Shown: in pieces, positions 10,170 to 22,214 of the stretch
Position numbering within the stretch: position 1 is the stretch's first letter
How the letters are laid out: each line of letters begins with the position of its first letter
Assembly (NCBI GenBank): GCA_031216915.1
Contig: CM062294.1
Location: forward strand, 165,371,455-165,435,454
DNA: 64,000 nucleotides
Source: Pictodentalium vernedei
Taxonomy: Eukaryota; Mollusca; Scaphopoda; Dentaliida; Dentaliidae
Direction of reading: 5' to 3'
The notes under the pieces: model-generated
What the model was told of the DNA's origin: nothing
What the model saw: the letters and a program-made list of their open reading frames with translations, nothing else
Database searches by the model: none
Translations under genes and position numbers: made by a program

Positions 10170-10258
10170 CAGCTAAGTCTGGGTCATTGGTACAGTATAA
10201 AAATGTTAAAAAATTTATAGTAATTTATATATTTTTTATACTTACCAATGACCCAGAC
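10170..10258 (+). repeat. Internal complementary region (ICR) of element A
   Basis: Reading left to right it holds the reverse complement of the left terminus (GGTCATTGGTACAGTATA) directly joined to the reverse complement of the right terminus (GTTAAAAAATTTATAG, ending TTACCAATGACCCAGAC). The join at 10204/10205 therefore reproduces the junction of a circularised element. In DIRS-1 the ICR is thought to template completion of the ends during circle formation. Confidence 0.9.
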
Positions 10259-10334
10259 GGGGATGGCCCTCCCAGGAGTTGGGAACTCTTGCCTCCCCGC
10301 TGAGTACATAGCGCTGACCAGGCACTGTCAGTAA

Positions 10335-10561
10335 GAATGATAATTGGCGCCAATTTCGGGACGTCCTTGACACTGCGCATGCGCAATGGGGGCGTAGTAT
10401 GGAGGTCCTATAGGACATGATTTCTTTTGGTTTTGGATGCAAATTTTGGGGATTGGGGGGCAAAATTTGTGTTTGGCCCTGGTTTTGTTAGAGTTAGCAC
10501 CAGCTAAGTCTGGGTCATTGGTAAGTATAAAAAATATATAAATTACTATAAATTTTTTAAC
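10335..10561 (-). repeat. Right inverted terminal repeat of element A
   Basis: This is the inverted counterpart of 3195-3396, from AGAATGATAATTGGCGCC through GGGTCATTGGTAAGTATA. A right-specific AT-rich tail ends in TTTTTTAAC. The next three bases of flanking DNA are TTT. Confidence 0.9.
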
Positions 10562-11391
10562 TTTCGTGAAAAAAGGTCATGGAAAATCCCCTGAAAGATA
10601 ATATTTTTCCACTATACCAATGGCCCAGACTAGCTGGTGCAACCCAATTTATTACTAGGGCCAAACACAAATTTTGAACCCCCCAAACCCCCCAAAATTT
10701 GCCAAAAAACTTAAAAACGAAAAGACCAGTATGGTCCTCCATACTTTTGCGCAATGCGCAACTTGTTGTCAAGGACAACAATAGGCTACCGCCATCTTGT
10801 CATTCTGTTGTTTGGCCCATGTCAGATCAACACGTATCCTGACTTTTGTGCCATAAAATCCTAAAGTATAATGTAGCCAGACACAGTTTTGAAGTGGAAT
10901 GGTGGAATAATTGCAGCAGAATCTAGCTGAATATAGACATTGAGTTTTCGAACATCAGGGCTATAACTTTATTGAAATTAAATAATTTCTTGTTCTTCCC
11001 GTTTTTGGGATTTGCACCTAATTTGTTCATTCTTTGTTTGTGTGTGTTCAATGTTCACCTTTTTCCCCTTGAATCCTCTCATTAGATTTTTAAGAACTAT
11101 TTGCTGTTTGCGAATTTGATATTAATTAAAATTCTTCTTAAAAATCTTAGATAATTTACGGAATGTGGATTATTCGTACCCCCTTTGTCGCGTACCGGTT
11201 CTTTTTGACTTAGTCGGACATGTCTGTTTGCCATTACCCTTCTCTGTGGGGAATTCTTCTGGGAAGTTTCTCTATTGTTAAGGGTATTATTGGGATACCG
11301 GTTGTCTGACCTGGGCCTTTGTTGTGCCTGTTTTGGACTTGGTTACCGGCTCCTATTCAGTTTAAATTTTTGCCTCGGGCGTGTGTGTATT

Positions 11392-13434
11392 ATGAAGTCC
11401 TCATGTTCGAAATGTAAGAGGAAGAAGTCCTCTCTTGATTCTCATTCTTCATGTTTAGCTTGCACTCGTTGCTCGAAAGATGTTACGTGTGCAACTTGCT
11501 GTTCTTGGGATTCCAAGCGATGGAATTCCCTCTCAACTTATGTATGTGTTGGCGAAGCACTGATTTTGGTGCTTTCGCCTAAGGTAACTAATCAAAATTT
11601 AGTTTCCATTTCAGAGGAACAAGAACATGGTATTGGTCATGGTATAACATCAAGTTCTGTGCTGCCGTCGTCTTCAGATTCAGAGCATGTTGACTTACGA
11701 GGTATCGCAGAATACTCGGTACCTCGGGCAAGCAGACGGTCAGCTAGCTCGACCGGTTTAATGGAGCCTTTAATTAATGCTTCAGTACCGGGAAAATCCA
11801 TAGCGGTTCAGGATACGGAGGATGGAAGACAGTCCCCTGTTCAGACGACGGCTCATAAGGGGAAGAGGCCAGTCAAATTGAAAGGTGCATCAGTAGCGAA
11901 GCATTCTTCTGTTTTGGGGACAAAACAGAAAGATTCAACTTTTGTTGCCAGTTCCGCTGGTAGTCCGGTAGAAAATGCTTCGGAGCCACTTGTTTCTGAT
12001 GTACCTTTCTCTGCCAGTGCGGCTGGCAGTAATTTTGATATAAGAGCCTCTTCTTCGTCCGTTTCCAGGACTCAGCACAGTAGACCGCATGCTAGCCAGC
12101 AAGATCCAGAGGTAGAGAGTCAGAGCCAGGATCTGGCTCTCTCTAAGGCTAGCATTTCAAGGCAAACATCTTTTTCAAAAAGACGGACACAGGGCGCTGT
12201 GTCAGATCACCTTCCGGAGCCAAAAAGGCATAGAACGGGGGTGAACATAGCCTCAAATACGGAATTGCTGGAGCAAATTGCCCAGCTAATTGCAGACTCC
12301 CAGCAGCATAATATGCGGCCGTCATCGATCTCCGATGATTCGGACGGTGCTGGATCGGCAGAAGAAGGGTTTCCTCAAATAATCAGTATGCCGATAATAG
12401 ACCAGACCAGGAACCTCTAGCTGGTAGTGTTAGGGAGTTTGATGAAGACGAGACTGACACTACATCTTTGGCTGAGCAGCATATGGAAACTATGAGGTTC
12501 CTGCAGGATTTTTCACCTGAATTAATTCCTTCTGGTTCTGCCACTTCTAGAGCCAAGCACCTGTCTTCTTTAGACAGGGAGGTCATTAAGTCAAAGGAAA
12601 GTATCCTTCTGTATCCGTCTCAGCCAGTCCAAGCGTTAGATGCATTTGATTGTTGTGACGAGGCTATTGCTGACCTGGCTCAGGCTAGAAAAAGTTCTTT
12701 CCTTTCGGAAATACCTTCTTAAATACGGTAGGCGAGAATAAGATTCTTAGAGCTCCTCTGCGATTGGATGACAGAGCTAGGGACTTAGGTATGTCTCTTC
12801 CGTCATCGTGCAGCGTCAGTTCTTATGTTATAGATACTTGCATTGAATCTAGCAGAAGTATTTTGGACGCTATGTCTTATGCAGATCATATTTGCAGAGC
12901 ATTGGCCGGCAATCTGAAATCTGAGAGCTTACAGGAGTGGTTATCTCCTTTGAGAGTGCTCTCTCGCGCCATCATGTATACAACACCCACTCTGCTCTTT
13001 CAGTAGCGAATTTAGAGTTGGTCAGGCACGATGCTGCCCTTAAATCTACGTCATTTATTGACAACAGTGTTAAGAGCTCTCTAAGGGCCGCTCCCGTTTC
13101 AGGCTCTTCATTATTCAATGATAAGCTAAAAGCTGTATTTGAAGATGCTTCTAAGAAAGCTACAAGTCAGCTTTTGTTACGCTCAGCTTCACAACCTCAG
13201 CCTTCCACAAGTGGTACTCCTCAGAGAGGTAAATATTTCTCCAAGAGAGGGTCAGCCCGTGCCGCTTCTAAAGCTAATCGTGGGCATGGTGGCTCGAAAC
13301 AGGGGAGCGATTTCAAAAAGGGGATGGCGCAGTTGGATAATAATGAAACGCGTAACCCCACACCGACGTCACAGAGGGGTGGGAGAGCTTCACAAGGTTT
13401 CTCCTTGTATAAGCCTCGTAAGTCCTACAAATGA
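11392..13434 (+). pseudogene. DIRS gag region, element B
   Basis: ATG at 11392 starts MKSSCSKCKRKKSSLDSHSS, with the same spacing of cysteines and histidine as the A/F gag (C-x2-C, H, C-x2-C, C-x2-C-x-W). The middle is Ser-rich. The C-terminal part has SVANLELVRHDAALKS, matching SVANLELVRRDAALAT of A, and ends in a basic Gly/Arg/Ser tail. The open frame extends upstream to 11275, but the Met at 11392 aligns with the A start. A few breaks are present. Confidence 0.8.
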
Positions 13435-13554
13435 AGGTTTCGACCTCTACTGTTCTCCGGTTGGCGGAAGGCTTTCAAAATTCGCAGGCAACTGGAACAA
13501 AATATCTCAGGATCTTTGGGTTCGAGACGTTGTGAAAAATGGTCTACGTCTTTC

Positions 13555-13760
13555 ATTTTTATACTGTACCAATGACCCAGACATAGTTGCTGGTGCTAAC
13601 TCTTAAAATATAGGGCCAAACACAAATTTTGCCCCCCAATCCCCAAAATTTGCATCTAAAACCAAAGAAAACATGTCCTGAATGGCCCTCCACACTTCAC
13701 CTCCACTGCGCATGCGCAGTGTCAAGGACGTTCCGAAATTGGCGCCATTAATCATTCTAA
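13555..13760 (+). repeat. Left inverted terminal repeat of element C
   Basis: It is related to the A left ITR, with family-specific differences (AACTCTTAAAATATAGGGCC). It ends near ATTAATCATTCTAA, which is inverted at 20264. Confidence 0.85.
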
Positions 13761-14639
13761 GTTTGGCCCTTCATCAGTTAACATCTGACTGATCTTTGTG
13801 CTTGTAAATCTCAGTTTAAATGATGCCAGACACATAAATATTAGTGAAATGGTGATTCTATGGAGGATAGAGAAGGAGGAGAGGAAAAATGTGTGACAGA
13901 ATGTTATCAGGGCTGTAACTTAAAATTTTTTAATGAAATTATGTTAAGTTACCTATTTTCGAGGCAGCAGCCATTTTGATGTCATTCTGGTTATTTTGTT
14001 ACACTGATTTTTCAGTGTTTTCCTCTCTCCCTTTCCTTTAAGTCCCCTCTTGCTATTCTCCCATGCTTTTGGCATAGTTTCTGTAATTATTATTACTAAA
14101 ATTTCTTGGGAGTTTTAGCTGAATAACAGAATGAATTCTGTTCTTTTCCCCATGTTTACGTCTTCACCTACGGGTGGTTAGGCGTTGTGTTCTGCATCTA
14201 CCATCTGATGTTCTGCAGTTTCTTCCCTGGAAGTCTCTGTTTTGCATCAGATAGTGTATTTTTGGTAACTGATTTCGGGCCTGGGTGCCTGGAGTCTTAT
14301 TTTAGTGTTTTTACACTCATTGTTTACATTTACAACAGCCCTCTGTGTGAGGGGGGGATTTCTTGAAAATAATATCTTGATGTTATTTTAATCATAACTA
14401 GATACATTATTATTGTTCGTAAGTGTTGAATAAATTGTTTAAAATATTTTTAAAATTTTTGTCCACACTCAGGCTTGGGATCCATTGGGGCTCAACGTTA
14501 CTTTTCAGAAACTTGGGCTGTTCTGAAAAAATATTTTTTCAAAATATTTTGATTTCAATTATTTTTTCTTTATTAATGGATCATATTATTATTATGTATT
14601 TTGATTGCCAGGGGTTGGTGCGAGTACCAGGACTTTTTC

Positions 14640-17610
14640 TTTTCACATTGAAAGGATTTTGATCAATTGTAATAAGAAGAAGTCTTCCTCTGACTTTTAT
14701 AATCATTCTATATGTGGTCAGTGTACTCGCATTAACTCCTGTTCTGTATCGTTTGATTTCGATGACAACATGGGAAGCGTATGTCACGGTATGTTAGTGG
14801 GGAATTGGACACTCCGGTCCTTTCCCCGCAGGGTCACTCTACTTTATCAATTTCTATTTCAGACGATCAAGATTAGGGTGATGTATCTGTGATGTCTTCC
14901 AACAGTGTGCCTCTGTCGTCACAATTAATGAAGGGCTAGCGGAAAAGTGCTCATGTAAATACGCCAATTGCCTAAGAGGACCCTAGTAGGTTCGACGGCC
15001 TTTGACGTCCGCTAGCTCGCCCGGTGTAGCGTCCATTCATCGAATGGTTCGGCAGCCGGGTTCGTCCGTTGCGGTCTAGAAGGAGTTTTGGGGTGATGCG
15101 AGCACTATAAATCAACCAGATGCACACCCAGTGACGGCGGATTAGAGGGAGAACGGAGGAAGCCTTGTAGTCCGGTTCATAGCTCGTTCTGGTCCATCCG
15201 GACGGCGAGCGAGAGAGGCCCCTCTCTCGTACAACAACATCTGGCCCCAGATGTTGTGGTACAAAATGTTTCGCATTCGGAGCATACGTCCGTCGCTCGG
15301 GACGCTCCGACATATAGGCAGTCCGGAGTAGACTGTCAATAAGGCTTCCTCATTCTCATGGTAGCGAACACGACCGCTCTTGGCTACGTGACCTCTGATA
15401 TCCAGTCTGCTTCGCCAGTCAGAGAATCATCGGCGACCAGGTCACACCATCCGGTAGCCAGGGACACGAGGCCTGCAGACTCCGGACGTTCGCATAGGAA
15501 AGTGTGCGGGAGTCAACGTACACGGAGCTTCCGGCGGCAATGCATCGTAAGACCGCTACTGCACAGGCCTCGGGAACGGACGTGCTTTCCTAAATAGCAC
15601 AGCTTATCGCAGCATCCCAGCATCATCTGAATCTGTCGCATATTTTTTATCCGACGATGCTGGGTCGGGACACTCCGTGGAAGCGGGTACGGACGTCCGA
15701 AAATTTCATCCGGTCCGACGGGATACCGAAAGGGATTTGGAGGATTTCGAGCTTTCCCTTTCGGAACAGCATATGCTGTTGTGTATGTCATCTGACTTGA
15801 TCTTCTACAGCTTCTTTCGTCGGACCAGAATGCTGCGATGCCGGATAAGAAACTGATAGCGTCGGTGGACTTAGAAATTTTTGGTTCGGTTCAGGGACAT
15901 CGTCCCTCAGTTCTGACATAGTCCAATAATGTCACACAAACTTTCGAATTATTGAACGACGCTATATATATTATTATTATATGCTTGCTATTACCAAGCA
16001 TTTCTGGTTTCTTGTTCGCAAAGTTACGGAGATGTCTTTCAAAAGTGTGCCTCTGTCGTCATAGTTAATGAAGAGCTAGCGGCAATAAGTGCTCATGGAA
16101 TATGTCTATCACCTAAGAGGTCCCTTGTAGGATCGACGGAGTGACATTCGCTAGCTCACCCGGTGTAGCGTACATTCATCGAATGGTTCGGCTGCCGGGT
16201 TCGTCCGTTGCGGTCTAGGAAGGAGATTTGGGTGATGCGAGCACTATAATTACTTTAGTACTCACCCAGTGACGGCGGATTGAGGACAGATCGGAGGAAG
16301 CCTGTTAGTCCGGTTCCTGGCTTGTCCAGGTCCGTCCGGGCTGTGAGCGAGAGAGGTCCCTCTCTCGTCCAACAACATAGGGGACCGCATGTTGTGGTTC
16401 AGATATTTTACATTCGGAGCATATGTCTGTCGGTCGGGACGCTCCATTATATTGACAGTCCGAGAGACTGTCGATAATGCTTTCTCATCCTCACAGCAGA
16501 GCACACGACCGCACATTGGCTACGTGACCTCGAGTATCCGATCAGTTTCGTCATTCAGTGATTCCACGGCGAATAGGTCACGCCATCCGGTAGCCAAGGG
16601 ACACGAGGTCTATACACTCTGTTCGCTTGCATATTAGTAGTATGCACGGGGTAACGATCACGGAGCTTCTAGCGGCAATGCATTGTAGGACCACTTCTCC
16701 ACAGGCCTCAGTGACGGACGTGCTATCTGAGTTAGCACAGTTTTTTCGCAGCATCCCAGCAATCGACAGTTTCTTAGTCGAATCAGGAATTATCTGACGG
16801 CGCTGGGTCGGTACGGTCCGCGGTTGCATCAGGTACGGACGACCGAACGCTTTATAGGGTCCGACAGGATGGCGAAAGGGATTCGAAAGATTTCGAGTTT
16901 TCCCTTTCGTAGCATCGGAAGCTGCCATTCATATCTTCTGGCATTATCTTCCAGTGATTGTTATTTCGGACTACATTGCTGCGATGTTGGATAAGAGACT
17001 TATAGCGTCATTGGACACGGAATTTTGGATCGGTTCAGGGACATTGTCCCTGACTTACCGACACAGTCCAATAATGTCATTAGAACATGTGTATTATTTA
17101 TCGACGCTATATATGCATTATAAGCCTGCTACCAAGCATGATAGTTTAGTTTCTTGTCCGCAATGCTCATTTCTGCCTTTTTATCATTTATACGAATAAT
17201 TTATTTTGGCAGAGCAGGGCATACCGAGAGTTCATATGCGTCTAGACGGCGTGGTTAAAGACAGGAAATATTCTTTTTCGCCGTCTATGTCTTTTCCAAC
17301 CACAATGTTGGAAACGACAATGATGTCTAGTAGACTTAACTTAGACGCTTTATCATACGTAATCCACCTTACTGAGGCGTTATCATTACGTCTTCAAGAA
17401 AAGAATTACGGGATATTATCCTCAATGTGATTTCTTTTGAGGGCATTAGTTTGTTCACGTATAACTCTGCCCTTCAGTGGCTGATTGGAGTTGGTTAGAC
17501 GTGATGCAGCCCTAGCTACATCCACGCGCGTAGATAGTAAGGTGAAGAACTCTCTCAGAGTCGCTTCGTTCTCGGAGAATCTTCTCTTCGACGGCAACTT
17601 TTCAGCAATC
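14640..17610 (+). pseudogene. Gag-derived remnant of element C with internal duplication
   Basis: Recognisable gag landmarks occur twice. TGTGCCTCTGTCGTCA is at about 14906 and again about 1140 bp later. The landmarks CGCTAGCTC..CCGGTGTAGCG, CACCCAGTGACGGCGGATT and GAGAGAGG also recur in both halves. This indicates a tandem duplication within the element. The reading frame is broken many times. Confidence 0.7.
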
Positions 17611-17639
17611 CATGAATTGCTCGATTTACACGTTCTCTT

Positions 17640-19530
17640 GTCTATCTAGTGTTGCAAGAGATTCAGACTGGGGCAAACATTCGGTGGTTGACTCAGAGAG
17701 TGCCACTGCAGTTGCCGGATCCGAGTGTTATAATTATGACGGTTACCAGTCAAACAGGTTGGGATATAATATTGATCCCAACGGATTCAAAGTGCCAGGG
17801 TCTTTGGGTTCCGCAGTCTCTAAGCAAGCACTTATCTTCCGCGGAATAATGTTTTTTAGGCTTGCTTTATGTCATTGGATGAACATTATTCTGAAACGCA
17901 TGTCCAAATCCTGTCCGTTAATTCGACAGTAGTGGCGTATCTCCGGAACCAGGGAGGCACTCATTCGTTTCCGTTATTCAATTTAATGGAAAGAATCCTT
18001 CTGTTTGTTATAGTACACCAAGTTCTGTTTCGGTCCGTCATATTCCGGGTCGTCTGATTGTTTTACCGGACTCCCGTTCACTTATGGGTCGCTTGTTGCC
18101 GTCAGAATGGACTCTCAACAAACAAGTATTCAGTCAGATTTGCTATCAATGGGAGCGCCCAATGATAATTTATTTACGACACAGCTTGCTAATCAATTGC
18201 AGACGTATGTGTTTGCTTGTCCGGATCTCTGAGCTAATGTTGTTAACGCTCTATTGATCTAATAGGACGGAATGATAGGATATGCGTATCCTCCGGCGCT
18301 GTTGTTTCAGCAGGTATTGCTAAGATAAACAACCACAGTACATTTCTGTTGATAGCATCTCTGTCTTCACAGAGACCGTGGGTAAATTTACTCTGATGTC
18401 TACTGTGGGACTTATCGCGAAATCTTCCTTAATGAGAGGATCTTTTTTCGCTGGGTAAAATCGTGTCATCTTTATCACAACCCGCAAGGTCGCAACCTTC
18501 ACGTATTCCGTTGTGTAGTCCGTATTGCATTGTAAGCATTGTACTGGACGAGCTTTGGACGCGATTTCTTACTATAGGAGATCCTCTTCTTTGCTATTCT
18601 ATGCGGCTAAAGTGGAGGCTCTTCCGTCGTTGGTGTAGGGATCACTATGTTCATATTGTTGATCCCTCCATACTACTCATTGCAACTTTTTAGTATACTT
18701 GTTTGACAAGATCTACTGCAGCCTGTTATTATTAAGGTTATAGGTTTATGTTACCTCATACCTATGCACTCTATGATAGTTTACAATTGAGTCTTATGTC
18801 TCTTTATCTAAGTCAGTTAGTAACTTTTTGATAAATAGACTTAGAATCATTAGATTAAATACCCATATGGAATTTAACTTCGGTTCTTATTTAGCTAAGT
18901 AATCATTTGAGCCTCTGGAAACAGTAGTTTTCAAATTTAGACAGTAATTCTGTTGGCTTCTCTTTACTGAAGAGTCAGTGAGTTTCATGCACTATCGGTG
19001 GATGATTTTCACTTTTCGTAGTTTCGGAATCACTACTTCCTTTACTATTTAGGTTGGATTTTTGCATTAGAGTTAGGCTCCTAATATCCGGAACCTATTG
19101 TTATTAAGGTCCTTCCGTCTTCGTACGGGCATAGGCCTTTACTCTGTCCGGTTAGAGTTTATGTATTTATAAACAGATATCTGTTTATTACTACGGGCGT
19201 AAACTTCTTCTGTCTTTGATGCCTATTAGAAGGACGTTACGCTCCATTCTATTGCTAATGGATTCAATTAACTATCGATTCTGCTTATGGTATATCTTTG
19301 ACTCAGCAGTTGTGTTTGAGATTTCGGCTCATGAAGTAAGAGTTCTTCTACATCTTGGGCTTACATTAATAATGTCGCTATTATAGATTTTTGAAGGCTG
19401 CTCATTGCGCTCAGCCATCCACATTCATGAATTTTTTATCTCAGAAATATTGAGTCCATTTCTGGAGGCCTCTATTGTTAGGTCTATTATCTACTGCTCA
19501 GAATGTCATTCACTTAACAGTTGCTACTAT
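17640..19530 (+). pseudogene. RNase H / methyltransferase-like / YR remnants of element C
   Basis: DNA similarity to A resumes at the RNase H region (AGAGATTCAGACTGGGGCAA). It runs through the methyltransferase-like section (ATAGGATATGCGTATCCTCC) into the YR (GTCAGTGAGTTTCATGCACT, CTCATGAAGTAAGAG). It is decayed, with many breaks, and there is no intact domain. Confidence 0.7.
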
Positions 19531-20102
19531 AGCTAGGTAGGCTGTCTGTTTCGGCAGTGACTCCGTTCTGCTGCCCTCTTCGCTCTGGGCTATTTGACCC
19601 AGGGCAAGAAAAAGGGGGGGGGGAGGGTGTTCCCTTGGGTCACCTGTTTTACTATGAAAACAAGGGGATACCTCCTCCGGAGTTAGTAATTCTGAGCGGT
19701 TGTTGGGATGGTTGTTTAGTGAGAAGTTTATGTTTTAAAAATTCATTCAAGTCTTAGTTTTTAAAGTATAGCTTTTGAATATAGCACGTGTCAACGGACA
19801 TGATTATGCAATCCTCAGACACTTTTAAGGAGTATAAAGAGTCTCTATTCTCTAGACTTACTTTATTTATTGGCTTACTTTAAAAATTATTAGTATAAGG
19901 ATTATACTAGATATTAATAGAGTACATGGATGTATGATGCTCAATTTTGGAAGGTGTTGTATCTTTCTAATTTATCATAAATAAGAAAGATACATGTAAG
20001 GCCTAATACTTCTTTTTCCCTAGAGGGGATGACTGTATTTTATATTATTGAGCGTATTCCATCTTGCTCTATGTCCTTGGCCCTCCAGCCTTTTTACTAT
20101 TC

Positions 20103-20495
20103 AGCTATGTCTGGGTCATTGGTACAGTATAAAAATGTTAAAAAATTTATAGTAATTTATATATTTTTTATACTTACCAATGACCCAGACGGGGATGGCC
20201 CTCCCAGGAGTTGGGAACTCTTACCTCCCCGCTGAGTACATAGCGCTTACCAGGCACTGGTTATTAGAATGATTAATGGCGCCAATTTCGGAACGTCCTT
20301 GACACTGCACATACGCAGTGGAGGTGAAGTGTGGAGGGCCATTCAGGACATGTTTTCTTTGGTTTTAGATGCAAATTTTGGGGATTGGGGGGCAAAATTT
20401 GTGTTTGGCCCTATATTTTAAGAGTTAGCACCAGCAACTATGTCTGGGTCATTGGTAAGTATAAAAAATATATAAATTACTATAAATTTTTTAAC
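20103..20495 (+). repeat. ICR and right inverted terminal repeat of element C
   Basis: The ICR at 20103-20190 again joins the complements of the left and right termini. A 70-bp spacer conserved in A, C, E and F (CCTCCCAGGAGTTGGGAACT...) separates it from the right ITR (20264-20495). Confidence 0.85.
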
Positions 20496-22214
20496 GTTCC
20501 AGAGAAAACCTCCATTAACATGGATTCCATGTTTTGTGAGCCTTCCACACAATATAACAATGAGAGAGGCTTTGATTTCAGCAGTAGACTCTCTCCTACA
20601 AAAGGAGGCAGTAGAGGTTGTAGAAAATCCCAATTCAAAGGGATTCTACAGTCATCTTTTTCTGGTGCTGAAGCCAGATGGCTCGTACAGGCCGGTCATC
20701 GATCTCATCGATCTCAGTTGGATAAACAAGCTAATAATTGCTCCAAGATTTTATATGGAGACAATTCGATCAGTGAGAGGCAGCATCCGAGTAAACGATT
20801 ATGCCGCAAGTATAGATTTGAAGGACGCGTATTTTCACATCATGATTCATCCGGCTTTTCGGAAATACCTCCGTTTCGGGGTTCAAGGAAAGGTATACCA
20901 GTTCAGAGCAATGTGTTTTGGCCTCAACCTTGCTCTGTGGGCATTCACTCCGGTGATGAATGCGGTAATGAGCCATTTCAGAGCACACTCGGCTTTGATG
21001 ACGTCGGCATATCTGGACGACATTCTTCAAAGGTACGAAAATTTTCATGCTCTTCAAAGCGACGTTCAGAGTCTGCTATCACTGCTACGATGCCTAGGTT
21101 TTATAATCAATGTCGACAAGTCGGATTTAATGCCGACGAGGTCATTTGTTCATCTGGGAATGAGTTTTGATACTCAAAACAATCGGGTCAGTTTGCCAGT
21201 AGCAAGAGCAAAATTAGTTTCTCTTTACGCAAAATACTGCATAAACGCACAAGTCATTACTGCAAGAGAGTTTATGCGGCTGTTAGGACTTTGCGGCTCC
21301 GCTGCAGAGTTAATTCCGCTAGGTCGCATACTCGTCCACTTCAAATTATTCTAATTCAAAATTGGAGCGTAAAACGTCAGTTGTTGGACAGTCCGATTGT
21401 TTTAACACAGTCAGTAAAACATCATCTTCAAATTTGGGCGGATATCCAGTGGTTATCCCAGGGAATACCGCTTCAGATTCAGCAGCCGTCATTCATAATC
21501 ATGACGGACACCAGTCAAGAGGGTTGGGGTGCTTCTCTGATTCCAGGCGATCAAGTGTGTTATGGTTTATGGGAGAGTCAGTTTCTTGTGTCCCATATAA
21601 ACTACAAAGAAATGAGAGCAATTTGGTTAGCTCTAAATCATTGGCTCAGTCAAGTAATAAACTCACATGTTCAAATTCTGTCAGACAATTCAACAGTAGT
21701 AGCCTATATTCGGAATCAGGGAGGTACTCATTCCATTCAGCTGTTGAATCTCACCGAAAAGATTCTTCTTTTTTCTCAAGAGAATCAGATTCTGATATCG
21801 ATTCGTCAAATTCCAGGTCGTCTCAGTGTAATAGCAGACTCTCTATCGAGAAAGGATCGTCTGCTACCTTCAGAATGGATCTGTCTTCAATCAGATTTGC
21901 TTCCAGTGGGAACGTCCAATGATCGATCTTTTTGCCACGAGTCAGAACAATCAGTTACAGACGTTTGTGTCTCCATGCCCGGACCCTCTGTCAATTTCAT
22001 GGAACTGGATAATAGGGTATGCTTACCCTCCAGCTCCCCTCATTCAACAGATCTTGCTAAAGATAACACAGTCTTCTTGCAAGATTCTTCTGGTTGCAAG
22101 TCTGTCAGCTCACAGACCGTGGATAAATCTTCTCCGGGAACTTCTTTGGGATGTTCCACAGAAGTTACCTCCTCTCCAGGATCTTCTGACACAGGGGAAA
22201 CTCCATAGGCTTCA

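Larger units (their letters stand above)
3195..10561 (+). mobile_element. DIRS-type YR retrotransposon, element A (near-complete, young)
   Basis: A 7.37-kb element (about 7.12 kb without a nested MITE). In order it has a left inverted terminal repeat, a 5' leader of nearly 900 bp, gag, an RT/RNase H/methyltransferase-like ORF, a tyrosine recombinase, a 3' leader with two stem-loops and a G tract, an internal complementary region and a right inverted terminal repeat. DIRS elements lack an integrase; they insert a circular intermediate through the YR. The ends are fixed by the ICR, which contains both ends joined. There is no target-site duplication. It is very similar to F by eye, so it looks young. 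It is broken, with about two interruptions, one of them the MITE. Confidence 0.92.
13555..20495 (+). mobile_element. Degenerate non-autonomous DIRS element C, nested in B
   Basis: The ends are those of the A/F family (ATTTTTATACTGTACCAATG at left; TTTTTTAAC at right), with a full ICR. It entered the RT region of B without a target-site duplication; the right flank begins GTT. The inside is gag-derived sequence with an internal duplication of about 1.1 kb, followed by RNase H, methyltransferase-like and YR-derived sequence. No RT core is recognisable. It is heavily broken (dozens of breaks). Element E shares this structure and much of the same decay, so C was probably moved by enzymes of an intact relative. 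Confidence 0.88.
13436..22210 (+). pseudogene. DIRS RT / RNase H / methyltransferase-like region of B, split by element C
   Basis: The region begins with GFDLYCSPVGGRLSKFAG, is left at 13554 where C begins, and resumes at 20496. The downstream part shows GFYSHLFLVLKPDGSYRPVI, SIDLKDAYFHIM, the YLDD box, RNase H (IMTDTSQEGWGASL, ILSDNSTVVAYIRNQGG, IADSLSRKDRLLPSEW) and the methyltransferase-like tail (MIDLFATSQNNQL, GYAYPPAPLIQQ). All motif blocks are recognisable. It is interrupted by C and by a small number of other breaks. Confidence 0.85.

Noticed and set aside
3195-10561. LTR retrotransposon
   Set aside because: Ends are inverted, not direct; there is an ICR, a tyrosine recombinase and no integrase or aspartic protease. 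This is DIRS.
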